Shown here: positions 9,528 through 19,758 of the stretch, in pieces | How the letters are laid out: each line of letters opens with the position of its first letter | Position numbering within the stretch: position 1 is the first letter of the stretch | Assembly (NCBI GenBank): GCA_028045305.1 | Contig: JAOFTV010000003.1 | Coordinates: 62,001-126,000, forward strand | DNA length: 64,000 nt | Source of the DNA: Opitutales bacterium | GTDB lineage: Bacteria; Verrucomicrobiota; Verrucomicrobiia; Opitutales; Seribacteraceae | Direction of reading: 5' to 3' | The notes under the pieces: model-generated | The model's input: the letters and a program-made list of their open reading frames with translations, nothing else | The model's database searches: none | Told to the model about the DNA's origin: nothing | Program-made: the position numbers and the translations under genes

Positions 9528-10514
9528 TCACTGCTGTTGCTGAGCTTGGGCTAGTTGGGCGGCATCACTCTCGCCCAGGCTTTTAATTTCGGATGGTAAC
9601 AAGACATAGGTCTCAAATACCCGTTGGCCAATTTCAATCAGATTGGTCTGCAGTTCATCGAGAGTCTCGTGCAAACCTTTCTCCATGACTTGCTCCAAGT
9701 TGGTAAAATTAACCATAGCCAAGGCACTGCCGGTCAACCGTTCCGCCTCATTATAAAATGTACCGGAAGGAGAACCCGATATTGTATGCAAGCTATGATC
9801 AATGGTTCGTATACAAAAACGAATCGATCTAGGAAAGTCTTCGGAGAACAGAAGAAAGTTGGCTACATTCTGTAAGGATAGGTTTCCACGAAATTGTTGA
9901 CGGAAGGCGGATAAGGCAATGCAGCATCGCAGAACAGACATTAAATCAGACCGGGAAGGTGCCTTGTTCCGAAAATTCAAGGTGTCAAGCATCCGGCTTG
10001 TTTGATCAGTCCGCTCCAAATATTTTCCTAAAGTTAAAAAGCGCCAGCCTTCTCCATGGGGAATAGTGGCATCGGACAAGCCCTGAAAAACCAGGGAGAA
10101 ACGGGAGATTCGATCGAGCAAATGATCCGATCCCTGCTCATAAAGTTCTTCCGCCCCTCCATCGCGAAAGAACAAATAAATGTTATTCAATTCCAGCCAA
10201 AGTTCTTCAGATAATTGATCCCTTACCATCCGAGCATTTTCACGTGCCATATAAATAGAGGATCGGATGGAGTTTCCATAGGCTTCTGAAAATATCAATG
10301 TTTTGCCAATCTTACGCCCCCCAACCTCTTCCAGGTGCACTTCGTCTATGCAAATGGATTTTAGAACAGGCTGCCAAAATTCTTTCAGTTGTTCATCGTT
10401 ATCTGCATACTCCAAGGCTAAGCTTTGGTTTACCTGAATCATCCTGGCCATACCCTCAGCCCGTTCGATGTACCGGCTCATCCAATATAAATTATCTGCA
10501 ACTCGAGAAAGCAT
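9528..10514 (-). CDS. Alpha-E domain-containing protein (DUF403)
   Basis: MLSRVADNLYWMSRYIERAEGMARMIQVN and FLTLGKYLERTDQTSRMLD; adjacent to ATP-grasp and transglutaminase as in the known cassette. Start moved from 10559 to Met16. Confidence 0.9.
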   Translation of the reverse strand: MLSRVADNLYWMSRYIERAEGMARMIQVNQSLALEYADNDEQLKEFWQPVLKSICIDEVHLEEVGGRKIGKTLIFSEAYGNSIRSSIYMARENARMVRDQLSEELWLELNNIYLFFRDGGAEELYEQGSDHLLDRISRFSLVFQGLSDATIPHGEGWRFLTLGKYLERTDQTSRMLDTLNFRNKAPSRSDLMSVLRCCIALSAFRQQFRGNLSLQNVANFLLFSEDFPRSIRFCIRTIDHSLHTISGSPSGTFYNEAERLTGSALAMVNFTNLEQVMEKGLHETLDELQTNLIEIGQRVFETYVLLPSEIKSLGESDAAQLAQAQQQQ

Positions 10515-10518
10515 GAGC

Positions 10519-11973
10519 TTAAAAATCCTTAAGTACCCAAGTGTCTTTACTTCCACCACCTTGGGAAGAATTGACCACCAGAGAACCTTTCCTTAGTGCT
10601 ACGCGGGTCAGACCGCCAGGTACGATTTCTACATCCTCGCCGTAAAGAATGAAAGGACGTAAATCAACATGTCTACCAGCTATACCTTCTTCGCAAAAAG
10701 TAGGGTGACGGGAAAGAGAAATGATGGGTTGGGCAATATATTCTCTGGGATTGGATGTAATGAGCCGGGCAAATTCCTCCCTCTCCTTGGCTGTGGATTG
10801 ATTGCCAATGAGCATACCATATCCTCCGGATTCGTTGGCTGCCTTGACCACCAGGTTTTCAAGGTTTTCTAAAACATGCGACCGGTCCGATTCCCGCCAA
10901 CACAAATAAGTGGGCACATTCTGAAGAATCGCATCCTCATCAAGATAGTATTTAATCATCTCTGGAACATAAGCATAAGTCACCTTGTCATCGGAAACTC
11001 CCGTTCCGACGGCGTTGGCAAGGGCAACATGTCCACGAAGGTATGCATCCATTAATCCGGAAACTCCCAGCATTGAATCTTTACGAAATACCAAAGGGTC
11101 CAGGAATTCATCGTCTAACCTTCGATAGATCACATCGACCTGAACCAACCCGCGGGTCGTTCTCATGTATACAAAAGAATCAATCGTAATCAGGTCTTTG
11201 CCCTCCACAATTTCTATGCCCATCTGTCTAGCCAGAAAGGTATGTTCGAAATAGGCACTATTGTGAACTCCAGGAGTCAGCAAAACGCAAACGGGTTTTT
11301 GTGACTTTCGAGGAGAAAGGTGCTCCAAAGTTCTTAAGAGCAAGTCGGGATAAACTTCTACGGGACGAACTGACATACCTCCAAAAGTTTGAGGAAAGGT
11401 ACGCTTGATAATTTCCCTGTTTTCCAAGAGATATGATGCACCAGATGGGCAACGTGCATTGTCTTCCAAAACCAAGTAATTTCCCTGGTCATCACGAATC
11501 AAATCAGTCCCGCAAATATGAGCATATACCTCTTGAGGGGGGTCAAATCCGATCATCTCCGGACGAAAATTTTTCGATGACCGAACAATCTCCTCAGGAA
11601 TAATCCCATCCTTTATGATCTTTCCTTCGTGGTAAATATCATTGAGGAATAAATTTAGGGCGATGATTCGTTGCCTAAGGCCACGTTCGATCACACTCCA
11701 TTCGCTCTCTGGAATTACCCGAGGAATCGGGTCAAAGGGGAAAATTCTTTCAGTCCCCCCTTCTTCTCCATAGACCGTAAAGGTAATACCATGCTCAAGA
11801 AAAGAAGTGTCTGCTTGTTGCCTCCTTTCAGAAATTTCCGATTCTGTCAGGCTGTCCAATCTTTTAAAAATTCTTTCATAATGAGGGCGTGGATTTTCCC
11901 CCTCATTATCGATGAACATTTCATCAAAGAAATGATCAACCGAATAATTTTTAAATTGGGAGTGAGAATTCAT
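10519..11973 (-). CDS. Circularly permuted type 2 ATP-grasp protein (DUF404/DUF407)
   Basis: [59 protein letters not shown]...[31 protein letters not shown]. Confidence 0.92.
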   Translation of the reverse strand: MNSHSQFKNYSVDHFFDEMFIDNEGENPRPHYERIFKRLDSLTESEISERRQQADTSFLEHGITFTVYGEEGGTERIFPFDPIPRVIPESEWSVIERGLRQRIIALNLFLNDIYHEGKIIKDGIIPEEIVRSSKNFRPEMIGFDPPQEVYAHICGTDLIRDDQGNYLVLEDNARCPSGASYLLENREIIKRTFPQTFGGMSVRPVEVYPDLLLRTLEHLSPRKSQKPVCVLLTPGVHNSAYFEHTFLARQMGIEIVEGKDLITIDSFVYMRTTRGLVQVDVIYRRLDDEFLDPLVFRKDSMLGVSGLMDAYLRGHVALANAVGTGVSDDKVTYAYVPEMIKYYLDEDAILQNVPTYLCWRESDRSHVLENLENLVVKAANESGGYGMLIGNQSTAKEREEFARLITSNPREYIAQPIISLSRHPTFCEEGIAGRHVDLRPFILYGEDVEIVPGGLTRVALRKGSLVVNSSQGGGSKDTWVLKDF

Positions 11974-12046
11974 TAAAATATTTTACAAAAGAAAGAGTTC
12001 AAGTCTTGCGCCACTCTGTCTAATTGGAAAGTTCATTGTCACTTTT

Positions 12047-12928
12047 TTATTCTTTTTTGGCCGATTTCGTCTGCCCAACCGATCTTTGGAAAGAAAAGAG
12101 GAATTGTTGAGCAAGTCCTGCGTGTTGGCCAAAATGGATTCCAGCAAATTCCTGCATTTGTTGCATGGTCCATCCTTTCATCCCGTATTGTCTTTCTAAA
12201 GCTTGTAAAATCCAGGTGTCGATGGGGAACGCTTGGCTTTTTCCAGCACCAAATAAAAGTACGCAATCCGCCACCTTGGGTCCCACGCCAGGAAGTTCCA
12301 TAAGACAAGACCGGGCTTCTTTGTACTTCAACCCACTTACCTCCTCTAACCAGCCATGCCGTTGGCTAAGAAATTGGGCGACACCAACCAAGTACTTAGC
12401 ACGGTACCCCATACCCAACTTTCTCGCTTCAGTTTCAGACAATTTACTCAGCCTTTCCCAGCCGGGAAAAGCGAATAAATCCTCGCCCAAATCTTCTCCA
12501 AAATTTAAGTGGATGCGATGACGAAGTTGCTTAATTTGAGGAATGCTCTTGGCGGAACTTAAAAGAAAAACCAATAAGGTTTCATCGATTGGTTGCCTGA
12601 GCACTCTCAAGCCGGAGAATTTCTTGATTGCTTGATCCAATGACAGATCACTGCGCCAGGGCAAAGCATCAATAGCTCTGCAGTAAGAATCATCCAGCCA
12701 CAAATAATGTTCCAATTCTTTTTTGCCAATGGGAATAGAACCAGATGATTTCCATTGTAATTGTTCGTTCTCCCAACGCAAATGAACAACTGCCCTACGA
12801 ATAACTCCGATCCATTGATTTTCACCTTGTGAAGACCATGAAAAGCTTTGTCCTCCAAGCAAAGATTCCTCAAGACCAAGTAGATTAATTAAGTCCGCAG
12901 AACCGATCGACTGCCAAGAAGCGGTCAT
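12047..12928 (-). CDS. 8-oxoguanine DNA glycosylase (OGG1-like, HhH-GPD)
   Basis: FSWSSQGENQWIGVI, QPIDETLLVFLLSSAKSIPQIKQ, LMELPGVGPKVADCVLLFGAGKSQAFPIDTWI (HhH and catalytic Asp region). Start at MTASWQ suggested; ORF extends to 13024. Confidence 0.85.
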   Translation of the reverse strand: MTASWQSIGSADLINLLGLEESLLGGQSFSWSSQGENQWIGVIRRAVVHLRWENEQLQWKSSGSIPIGKKELEHYLWLDDSYCRAIDALPWRSDLSLDQAIKKFSGLRVLRQPIDETLLVFLLSSAKSIPQIKQLRHRIHLNFGEDLGEDLFAFPGWERLSKLSETEARKLGMGYRAKYLVGVAQFLSQRHGWLEEVSGLKYKEARSCLMELPGVGPKVADCVLLFGAGKSQAFPIDTWILQALERQYGMKGWTMQQMQEFAGIHFGQHAGLAQQFLFSFQRSVGQTKSAKKE

Positions 12929-12947
12929 GATATTGGTGCATCCCAAT

Positions 12948-13442
12948 TTACTTGGACCACAAAAAACTTTGATTCGATGCAAGCGTAGATCCTTGACCGT
13001 CGCACAGGCGTAATCGCCAAGCAAGCGGCTTGAGAGATCGGTCTGGCCAATGCTCCCCGGTCAATCCGACAAAGACTTCTTTGCCAAAAAGATTTAAATC
13101 AGTGATAGGTACTTTTTGGGTTTTAGAAACAGGGTCGGCAGAGGTCACCCAATCTAAAATCCATTGAGAACGAATTGGTAATTCTTGTTTTGCCCCACCC
13201 ACTTTTACTACAAAATAAAATCCATCTCGGCTTTTAGGCTTTGAGCGACAGTAAACTTTCCCACCTGTATATTCCCGTCCAGTAAAGTACTCTGGAATAC
13301 GTTTGAAGTCATAAACCGTGAAAAATTCTTGGTTTCTAACTTCTAATTTTAGCTCCCCAAAACAGAAAGGGTTAATAAAAGATAAACAAATTAAGATCGT
13401 AGGGAGGACAATTATTATTCCCCGCATCCCCAGTCTGTTCAA
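12948..13442 (-). CDS. Hypothetical secreted protein
   Basis: 164-aa ORF with N-terminal signal-like segment (GIIIVLPTILICLSFINPFCFG); packed between glycosylase and 13446 gene. Confidence 0.6.
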   Translation of the reverse strand: MNRLGMRGIIIVLPTILICLSFINPFCFGELKLEVRNQEFFTVYDFKRIPEYFTGREYTGGKVYCRSKPKSRDGFYFVVKVGGAKQELPIRSQWILDWVTSADPVSKTQKVPITDLNLFGKEVFVGLTGEHWPDRSLKPLAWRLRLCDGQGSTLASNQSFLWSK

Positions 13443-13445
13443 AAA

Positions 13446-13757
13446 TTACTCCTCAGAGGAGGCAGGTGTATCTGTCTGCTCAACAGTAGTTGCAGGCGTT
13501 TTCGCAGCTTTAGAGTCTGGACCAAGAACATCAGCAGTAGTTGCTTTGTCCGAAGCCTTGACCTCAGCTTCGGCAGCGGTTGGTTCTTCCTTGGAGGCGG
13601 GACGCTTAGGCACAGACTTGGCAACTTTCTTGGCCTTGACCGGTTTTACCTTAGTGGACGTTTTCTTGGGGGCGGCTTCGACAAGCGCCTTTTTGCGGCG
13701 GGCCAAATAGGCAGCACGACGACGGCGCTTGATCAATTTATTATACTGTTTGCTCAT
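13446..13757 (-). CDS. Small bipolar protein: Arg/Lys-rich N-terminus, Ala/Pro/Lys middle, acidic C-terminus
   Basis: MSKQYNKLIKRRRRAAYLARRKKALVEAAPKK...TPASSEE; in a gene-sized gap with no better ORF. Confidence 0.65.
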   Translation of the reverse strand: MSKQYNKLIKRRRRAAYLARRKKALVEAAPKKTSTKVKPVKAKKVAKSVPKRPASKEEPTAAEAEVKASDKATTADVLGPDSKAAKTPATTVEQTDTPASSEE

Positions 13758-13817
13758 GTTGGAAGGAAGAACCTAAATTAATAAGAAAGAGTTGGCAAGC
13801 TCAGGGAATGGACAGGT

Positions 13818-14903
13818 TCAAGCTATCTCAACGGGCTTACCCGAACGGGCAGACTCGTAGGTAGCATCAATGATCTTCATCAATGCAAGGGCTTGATCGG
13901 GTGTATTTAAAGGGGCTTCTTTGCCCTCTAAAGTTAAAGCGAAATTCTGGGCTGATCGGATTCTTCCCATATCTTCGCATTCCTCAACCACCACCGAGCG
14001 ATTGACCGAACGACCGTGTTCTTGAAAATAAAGTTCACAATCATCTAAAGCAGTAGCATCAATTCCATCCCGCCCGAATAGCCTTCGAACCATTCCACCA
14101 GCCTGAGATCCTTGGAATGTAACCGAAACTTCTTCGCGTTTGTTCATTTCCGCCCAAGACACTTGAAAACTTAATACCTGGCCGGTATCAAAACGAACAA
14201 AGCCATGGGCTGCACTTTCAACATCGGTCACACCATCAGCCACATCGGGAATCCCCCACGGTCCCTTGAATCCCTTATCTTGGATAAAGTCATTAAAGGT
14301 CTGAGCAAGCACATGAGTGGGCTTGGGATAATCCATGTAAAAGAGAGCCAAATCAATCATGTGTAAAAGATCGATCAAAGGGCCCCCGCCCGACTGAGCC
14401 TGGTTGGTAAACCATCCACCAAAGCCGGGAATTCCCGTTCGACGAATCCATTTGGCCTGAGCGGAATTAATCGTTCCCAACTGGCCGGACTCAATGTAAC
14501 TTCGCATAGCATAAGATTCCGGCCGTGCACGGTTATTGAAGTTGAACATCAATGTCTTACCCGCATCATCTGCCGCCTGTTTCATCTCTGCTACTTCCAG
14601 GGCATTGAGGGCAGGTGGTTTTTCGCAAAAAACATGTTTTCCTGCACGCAAAGCCTGTAATGCAAGAGGCATGTGTGTACGATTGGGCGTAATAATACTA
14701 ATTGCGTCCAAGTCCGACAATTCATCCAACATCTTTTGAGAATCTCCAAAGACATGAGATGCTCCGTAAGTATGAGCCGCCTTCTTGGCAGCTTCTTGGT
14801 TCATATCGCAAATGGCAATAATTTCGCCACCGCCTGCTTTAAATCCAGGGGCATGATATTGCAACATTCCACCGGCACCAATGATTCCTATTTTTTGAGT
14901 CAT
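13818..14903 (-). CDS. Gfo/Idh/MocA family oxidoreductase
   Basis: KIGIIGAGGMLQYHAPGF Rossmann, DLDAISIITPNRTHMPLALQALRAGKHVFCEKPPA (EKP motif). Confidence 0.92.
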   Translation of the reverse strand: MTQKIGIIGAGGMLQYHAPGFKAGGGEIIAICDMNQEAAKKAAHTYGASHVFGDSQKMLDELSDLDAISIITPNRTHMPLALQALRAGKHVFCEKPPALNALEVAEMKQAADDAGKTLMFNFNNRARPESYAMRSYIESGQLGTINSAQAKWIRRTGIPGFGGWFTNQAQSGGGPLIDLLHMIDLALFYMDYPKPTHVLAQTFNDFIQDKGFKGPWGIPDVADGVTDVESAAHGFVRFDTGQVLSFQVSWAEMNKREEVSVTFQGSQAGGMVRRLFGRDGIDATALDDCELYFQEHGRSVNRSVVVEECEDMGRIRSAQNFALTLEGKEAPLNTPDQALALMKIIDATYESARSGKPVEIA

Positions 14904-14930
14904 AAAATATTAATAGATAAAGGCTAGAAT

Positions 14931-16100
14931 TTACTTAGGAATAGAGGGAAATTTGACCCACTTTTGCTTTGAGTTGGAGCTTTTGACCACGGTCTCGATA
15001 AACGCCATGCCAATAATACCATCACGAATATCCGGATAATCATAACCTGACTTACGGGGAAACTTTCCATTCACTTCATCACGAATTGCCACGGATACGG
15101 AGTTGTAAACATTAGCAAAGGCTTCAATAAATCCTTCCGGATGCCCAAAAGGTATACGCGTATGTGAGGCTGCATCTCCAGAAACATAACTGTTTCCACG
15201 TCGGTAAACCTGCCGAGGAGCACGGGCATCCTTAACGATCAAATCATTGGGCTCTTCCTGGTGCCACTCAATTGACTTCTTGGTTCCATATACCCGAATA
15301 TTAAGGTTATTCTCATCTCCATTGGAAACTTGAGATGCATAAATAATTCCCCGAGCACCTCCTTTAAAGCGAACCAAAACATTGCCATCATCATCCAATT
15401 TTCTCCCCGGAATATTTACGGAAAGATCGGCACATAATGAATCGATCTCCAAACCGCTTATATAATGAACGAGGTTTTCCGCGTGGGTTCCAATATCTCC
15501 CATACAGTTGGAAATACCTGCAACTTTCGGATCGGCTCGCCAGTTAGCAATCGATTTGTCTTCTCCAGTCAAAGCGGTGATGGCATAGCCCTGAGGGTAT
15601 TCGCATACCACCTTGATGATTTTTCCAAGATCTCCTTTTTTCACCATCTGACGTGCAAGCTTGACCATGGGGTAGCCTGTATAGTTGTGGGTGAGGGCAA
15701 ATACCTTTTTGCTTTTATGAATAATTTTTTTCAATTCCCTAGCCTCCGCCAGAGTGAAGGTGGCTGGTTTGTCACAGATTACATTGATACCCGCTTCCAA
15801 AAAGGTCTTAGCGACTTCGAAGTGCAAATGATTGCGCACCACAATAGATACAAAGTCTATTCTTTCTCCCAAAGGCAAGGCACTTTCCTTTTGGGCCATT
15901 TCCTTGTAGGAGAAATAAACTTTCGACGAGTCGACAAAAAAGTCCTTACCCGACAAGGCTGATTTTTTGGGGTCAGAGGAAAAGGCCCCCGCCACCAGTT
16001 CAATTTGCCCGTCCAAAGCGGCCGCCCGGCGATGAACACCTCCAATAAAAGCCCCCCGGCCTCCTCCAACCATACCCATTCTTAATTTTCTATTTTTCAT
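14931..16100 (-). CDS. Gfo/Idh/MocA family oxidoreductase
   Basis: MGMVGGGRGAFIGGVHRRAA, GINVICDKPATFTLAEARELKKI. Confidence 0.92.
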   Translation of the reverse strand: MKNRKLRMGMVGGGRGAFIGGVHRRAAALDGQIELVAGAFSSDPKKSALSGKDFFVDSSKVYFSYKEMAQKESALPLGERIDFVSIVVRNHLHFEVAKTFLEAGINVICDKPATFTLAEARELKKIIHKSKKVFALTHNYTGYPMVKLARQMVKKGDLGKIIKVVCEYPQGYAITALTGEDKSIANWRADPKVAGISNCMGDIGTHAENLVHYISGLEIDSLCADLSVNIPGRKLDDDGNVLVRFKGGARGIIYASQVSNGDENNLNIRVYGTKKSIEWHQEEPNDLIVKDARAPRQVYRRGNSYVSGDAASHTRIPFGHPEGFIEAFANVYNSVSVAIRDEVNGKFPRKSGYDYPDIRDGIIGMAFIETVVKSSNSKQKWVKFPSIPK

Positions 16101-16112
16101 ATATTTGAAAGA

Positions 16113-17156
16113 TTATTGGTTTTCTTTGTCGAATGCCGAATCAAAGGCCATTTCATTAGGTTTAAAATCCAGCTTTCTTACAAAATCACAGGACTCTTCA
16201 GCTCCGTGAAATCGATCCATCCGGCTATCCTCCCACTCGACTGAAAGTGGACCAGCATAACCAATATCGTTGAGGGCAATAATAATATCCTCAAAATTAA
16301 CATCTCCGCGACCAATGGAACGAAAGTCCCAAAACCTTCGGGGATCCGCAAATGTGGTATGCCCTCCAAATACTCCTACCGACCCGTCTCCGTGCCCCCA
16401 CCAGGCATCCTTCATGTGGGCATGGTAGATACGTCCTGGAAATGTTCTGATAAACTTTACATAGTCCACGCCTTGATAACCAAGGTGCGAGGGATCATAA
16501 TTAAAACCAAAGCGTTTATGACCCTTGACCGCGTCCAAAGCCCGCTGGGCACTGGCTATATCAAAGGCAATTTCCGTTGGGTGAACCTCCAAAGCAAAGT
16601 TTACCTTTTGCTTTTCAAACTCCTCAAGAATGGGGCCAAAACGACGGGCAAAATCTTCAAACCCCTTGTCCCAGTAGGCTTGGTCCGTTGGTGGAAACGC
16701 ATAGATAGAATGCCAGATACTCGATCCGGTAAAACCATTTACCACAGCCGGAAAATCGTCCTTTTTTCCCCTGCCAGGTTTTTCATTAATGAAATTTCGG
16801 CATGCCTTGGCCGTCTTGGCTAATTTTTTGGCTGCCCGCCGGCGAACTTTTTCAGGATCACCTTCGCCCCAAACATCTGCGGGCAAGATGGATTTGTGAC
16901 GCTCGTCTATCAGATCGCAAACCGCCTGTCCGACCAAGTGGCTGGATATGGCAAAGGCAGTTAGTCCATGATCACTTAGAATCTCCCATCTTTCACGGCA
17001 GTATTTTTTGGAGACAGCTGCTTTATCGACATCGAAATGATCGCCCCAACAGGCTAATTCCAATCCGTCGTATCCCATCTGGGAAGCTTTGGCGGCAAGG
17101 TCCGGAAGTGAAAGATCGGCCCATTGACCGGTGAAGAGTGTGACATTTCTAGGCAT
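16113..17156 (-). CDS. Sugar phosphate isomerase/epimerase (xylose isomerase-like TIM barrel)
   Basis: [88 protein letters not shown]. Confidence 0.9.
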   Translation of the reverse strand: MPRNVTLFTGQWADLSLPDLAAKASQMGYDGLELACWGDHFDVDKAAVSKKYCRERWEILSDHGLTAFAISSHLVGQAVCDLIDERHKSILPADVWGEGDPEKVRRRAAKKLAKTAKACRNFINEKPGRGKKDDFPAVVNGFTGSSIWHSIYAFPPTDQAYWDKGFEDFARRFGPILEEFEKQKVNFALEVHPTEIAFDIASAQRALDAVKGHKRFGFNYDPSHLGYQGVDYVKFIRTFPGRIYHAHMKDAWWGHGDGSVGVFGGHTTFADPRRFWDFRSIGRGDVNFEDIIIALNDIGYAGPLSVEWEDSRMDRFHGAEESCDFVRKLDFKPNEMAFDSAFDKENQ

Positions 17157-17248
17157 GGCTAATATAGTAGGATTTAAAAGTTAGGGTTTATGGTTTTCGC
17201 AAATTCAGAAGTTTATGGGCAACCCCTTTTTTATAAAAGTTCGAAACC

Positions 17249-17926
17249 TTAGTTCCGGATAACGATTTTTTCTGCAGTTTTGGATCCCAAAGTAATGACT
17301 GTTTTGTTATCAATTTTTATCTCTATGGAATCGGCAATCCGATCATGGCGAATCACTTCAATTTTTCTGCCGGGCATCAATTTATTTTTGCGGGCAAATT
17401 GAAGAAATTCCTTTTCTTGATCCTGTATTGATTCAATACGCACAAGGTCTCCCACTTTACAATCTAGCAAACTCCGGTTGGATGCCTTGGGTAAGCCTCC
17501 CCTCTTTGTAGGAATGGGATCACCATGGGGGTCGTGGCTTGGACGACCAAGAAATTCGTCCAGTTTTTCTAAAACTTTTTCGGAAATGGCATGTTCCAAT
17601 ACTTCAGCTTCTTCATGAATTTCTCCCCAGTCTAAACCAAGAGTCTCAACCAAAAAGGTTTCGAGCAATCGATGCCGGCGCAACATATTCATACCCACCT
17701 TGCGACCGGCAGTTGTTAATTTTACTCCTTTGCGAGGTCGATACTTCACCCATCCCTTACTTTCCATATTTTTAACCATGGTAGTGGCAGTTCCAGGCGT
17801 GACCCCAAGGCAATCAGCTATTTTACCCATGCCCACCTCGGAAGAAGTTCCCTGAAGGGATTCCACTAGGATTTGCTTGAGATAATTCTCTACGGTCGAG
17901 CTTGGCATATTAAATAAAGAAACCAT
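17249..17926 (-). CDS. DtxR/MntR-family metal-dependent transcriptional repressor with C-terminal FeoA-like domain
   Basis: SSTVENYLKQILVES...KIADCLGVTPGTATTMVKNMESKGWVKYRPRKGVKLTTAGRKVGMNMLRRHRLLETFLVETLGLDWGEIHEEAEVLEHAISEKV; ORF track extends to 17956. Confidence 0.88.
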   Translation of the reverse strand: MVSLFNMPSSTVENYLKQILVESLQGTSSEVGMGKIADCLGVTPGTATTMVKNMESKGWVKYRPRKGVKLTTAGRKVGMNMLRRHRLLETFLVETLGLDWGEIHEEAEVLEHAISEKVLEKLDEFLGRPSHDPHGDPIPTKRGGLPKASNRSLLDCKVGDLVRIESIQDQEKEFLQFARKNKLMPGRKIEVIRHDRIADSIEIKIDNKTVITLGSKTAEKIVIRN

Positions 17927-17970
17927 AACCCTGATGTTGACCCCTTTGATTTTCAAGCCTATTTGTTTAT

Positions 17971-17988
17971 ACTTTGATTAATCAAAGT
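17971..17988. promoter_or_regulatory. 18-bp perfect palindrome, candidate operator of the divergent DtxR-family repressor
   Basis: ACTTTGATTAATCAAAGT equals its own reverse complement; lies between the divergent repressor and metal transporter genes and touches the GTG start of the SBP gene. Confidence 0.7.
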
Positions 17989-18970
17989 GAAATATTTTAA
18001 ACATCAACACTACAGAAATAATAAGCTCTTTTTCCTGCTCTTTGTTTTGGTATCTTGTGCATGGCTAATTTCGTGTACAAATTTAAATGAAGATCGAGGA
18101 GATGTACCTGAAAAGTTTAAGTTGTTAGCAACAACAACTCATCTCGCTGATTTGGCCCGTCAAATTGGAGGCGATCGTATCGAGGTAGACGCCCTCATGG
18201 GTCCGGGCGTTGACCCGCATTCTTACCGAGCATCCGCTCAGGATATTGCCCGACTTCATGAAGCTGATTTCGTCTTGTTTCACGGCCTATCTCTCGAAGG
18301 GAAAATCGCCCGGGTGTTACAGGAAACCAAACGCAAAGGAAAAGTTCACTTTTCTCCCTGCGAGGAATTACCACGAAATCAATTAATTTTCACCAATGAT
18401 ACAAACCATACTGTTGACCCGCACCTTTGGTTCGCACCCGACCTTTGGATATCATGTGCCCACGCACTAGCCCAAAAGCTTTCGGAAGTAATGCCAGAAG
18501 AGAAAAGTTTTTTTGAAACAAATTTATCTGCCTTTAGGGATTCAGTGAAATCAATCGATAGATGGGGCAAATCTCTGTTGTTAGGCATACCGAAGAACCA
18601 ACGCATCTTAATTACAAGTCATGACGCCTTTCAGTATTTTGGAAATCATTTCGCAATCCGGGTAATCGGCCTGCAAGGAATCAATACCCTTGCAGAAGCA
18701 GGCTTGGCCGACCGGACTAATTTAGTCGATTTTATCCGGCAGCATAACTCCCCTGCCCTTTTTGTTGAAAGCAGTGTAAACCCAAAAGCTTTGGTAGAAA
18801 TTGCCAAAGAGACTGGTGCGTACATCGGGGGCACTCTTTTTTCTGATGCCTTGGGAACTGACAAACAATTCACTCAAGGGCCGGACGGAAATAATCATTC
18901 GACTGCTACCTGGCAAGGGATGATGGTTCACAATTTGAATGTCATTAAAAAAGCCCTGAGCGAGCGTTGA
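17987..18970 (+). CDS. Metal ABC transporter substrate-binding lipoprotein (ZnuA/TroA/MntC family)
   Basis: GDRIEVDALMGPGVDPHSYRASAQDIARLHEADFVLFHGLSLEG; TVDPHLWFAPD; ITSHDAFQYFG; GTLFSDALGTD; signal with C-terminal Cys (LISCTN). Confidence 0.92.
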   Translation: MKYFKHQHYRNNKLFFLLFVLVSCAWLISCTNLNEDRGDVPEKFKLLATTTHLADLARQIGGDRIEVDALMGPGVDPHSYRASAQDIARLHEADFVLFHGLSLEGKIARVLQETKRKGKVHFSPCEELPRNQLIFTNDTNHTVDPHLWFAPDLWISCAHALAQKLSEVMPEEKSFFETNLSAFRDSVKSIDRWGKSLLLGIPKNQRILITSHDAFQYFGNHFAIRVIGLQGINTLAEAGLADRTNLVDFIRQHNSPALFVESSVNPKALVEIAKETGAYIGGTLFSDALGTDKQFTQGPDGNNHSTATWQGMMVHNLNVIKKALSER

Positions 18971-19758
18971 TGAAAGCCACCCTACCCAAGCCCCTGGAGA
19001 TTCACGACCTTACGGTGGCTTACCAAAAAAAACCGGTACTCTATGGGATAGATATGGAAGTAGAGGCAGGGTCTTTGGTTGGCATAATTGGTCCCAACGG
19101 TGCCGGAAAATCGACCTTAATTAAAGCGGTCATGGGGATCATAAAACCAGTGGACGGATATGTTAAAATCTTTGGAGAAACAACCCGTAAAGCCATTACC
19201 CGTGTAGGTTATGTTCCACAACGGGCAAGTGTGGATTGGGATTTTCCAGTAAGTGCTATGGATGTTGTTCTGATGGGCAGGTTTAGTCATGCTGGATGGT
19301 TCAGAAGGATTAGTAAGCGCGATCGTATATTTGCCGCGGAATGCCTCGAGCAAATGAACATGCTCCCTTACGCTAATCGCCAAATCGGCAACCTGTCGGG
19401 TGGTCAACAACAACGAGTATTTCTCGCACGTGCCCTAGCCCAACAAAGTGATCTATACCTAATGGATGAACCCTTCGAAGGCGTCGATGCAATCACGGAA
19501 AAGGCCATTGTCGATTTACTCAAAAGTTTGCGCAACCAAGGAAAAACCCTATTGGTCGTACACCACGATTTATCTACAGCCAAAGAATATTTCGACCAGC
19601 TGGCCCTCCTGAATTTGCGCCTCGTTGCTTTTGGAGAAACTCAGGATGTTTTCACGCATGAACTTTTGCAAAGAACCTATGGCGGAAAACTAACCGTGCT
19701 CTCAGAGATAGGTAGCCGACAGGTAGAGCAAAAACAGCCGCCTTCAGCCGTTTTATAA
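18967..19758 (+). CDS. Metal ABC transporter ATP-binding protein
   Basis: GPNGAGKST Walker A, LSGGQQQR signature, LYLMDEPFEGVD Walker B; 4-nt overlap with SBP gene. Confidence 0.95.
   Translation: MMKATLPKPLEIHDLTVAYQKKPVLYGIDMEVEAGSLVGIIGPNGAGKSTLIKAVMGIIKPVDGYVKIFGETTRKAITRVGYVPQRASVDWDFPVSAMDVVLMGRFSHAGWFRRISKRDRIFAAECLEQMNMLPYANRQIGNLSGGQQQRVFLARALAQQSDLYLMDEPFEGVDAITEKAIVDLLKSLRNQGKTLLVVHHDLSTAKEYFDQLALLNLRLVAFGETQDVFTHELLQRTYGGKLTVLSEIGSRQVEQKQPPSAVL

Noticed and set aside
15465-16823. Plus-strand ORFs of 165 and 154 aa
   Set aside because: Antisense to Gfo/Idh/MocA and isomerase genes with strong family motifs.
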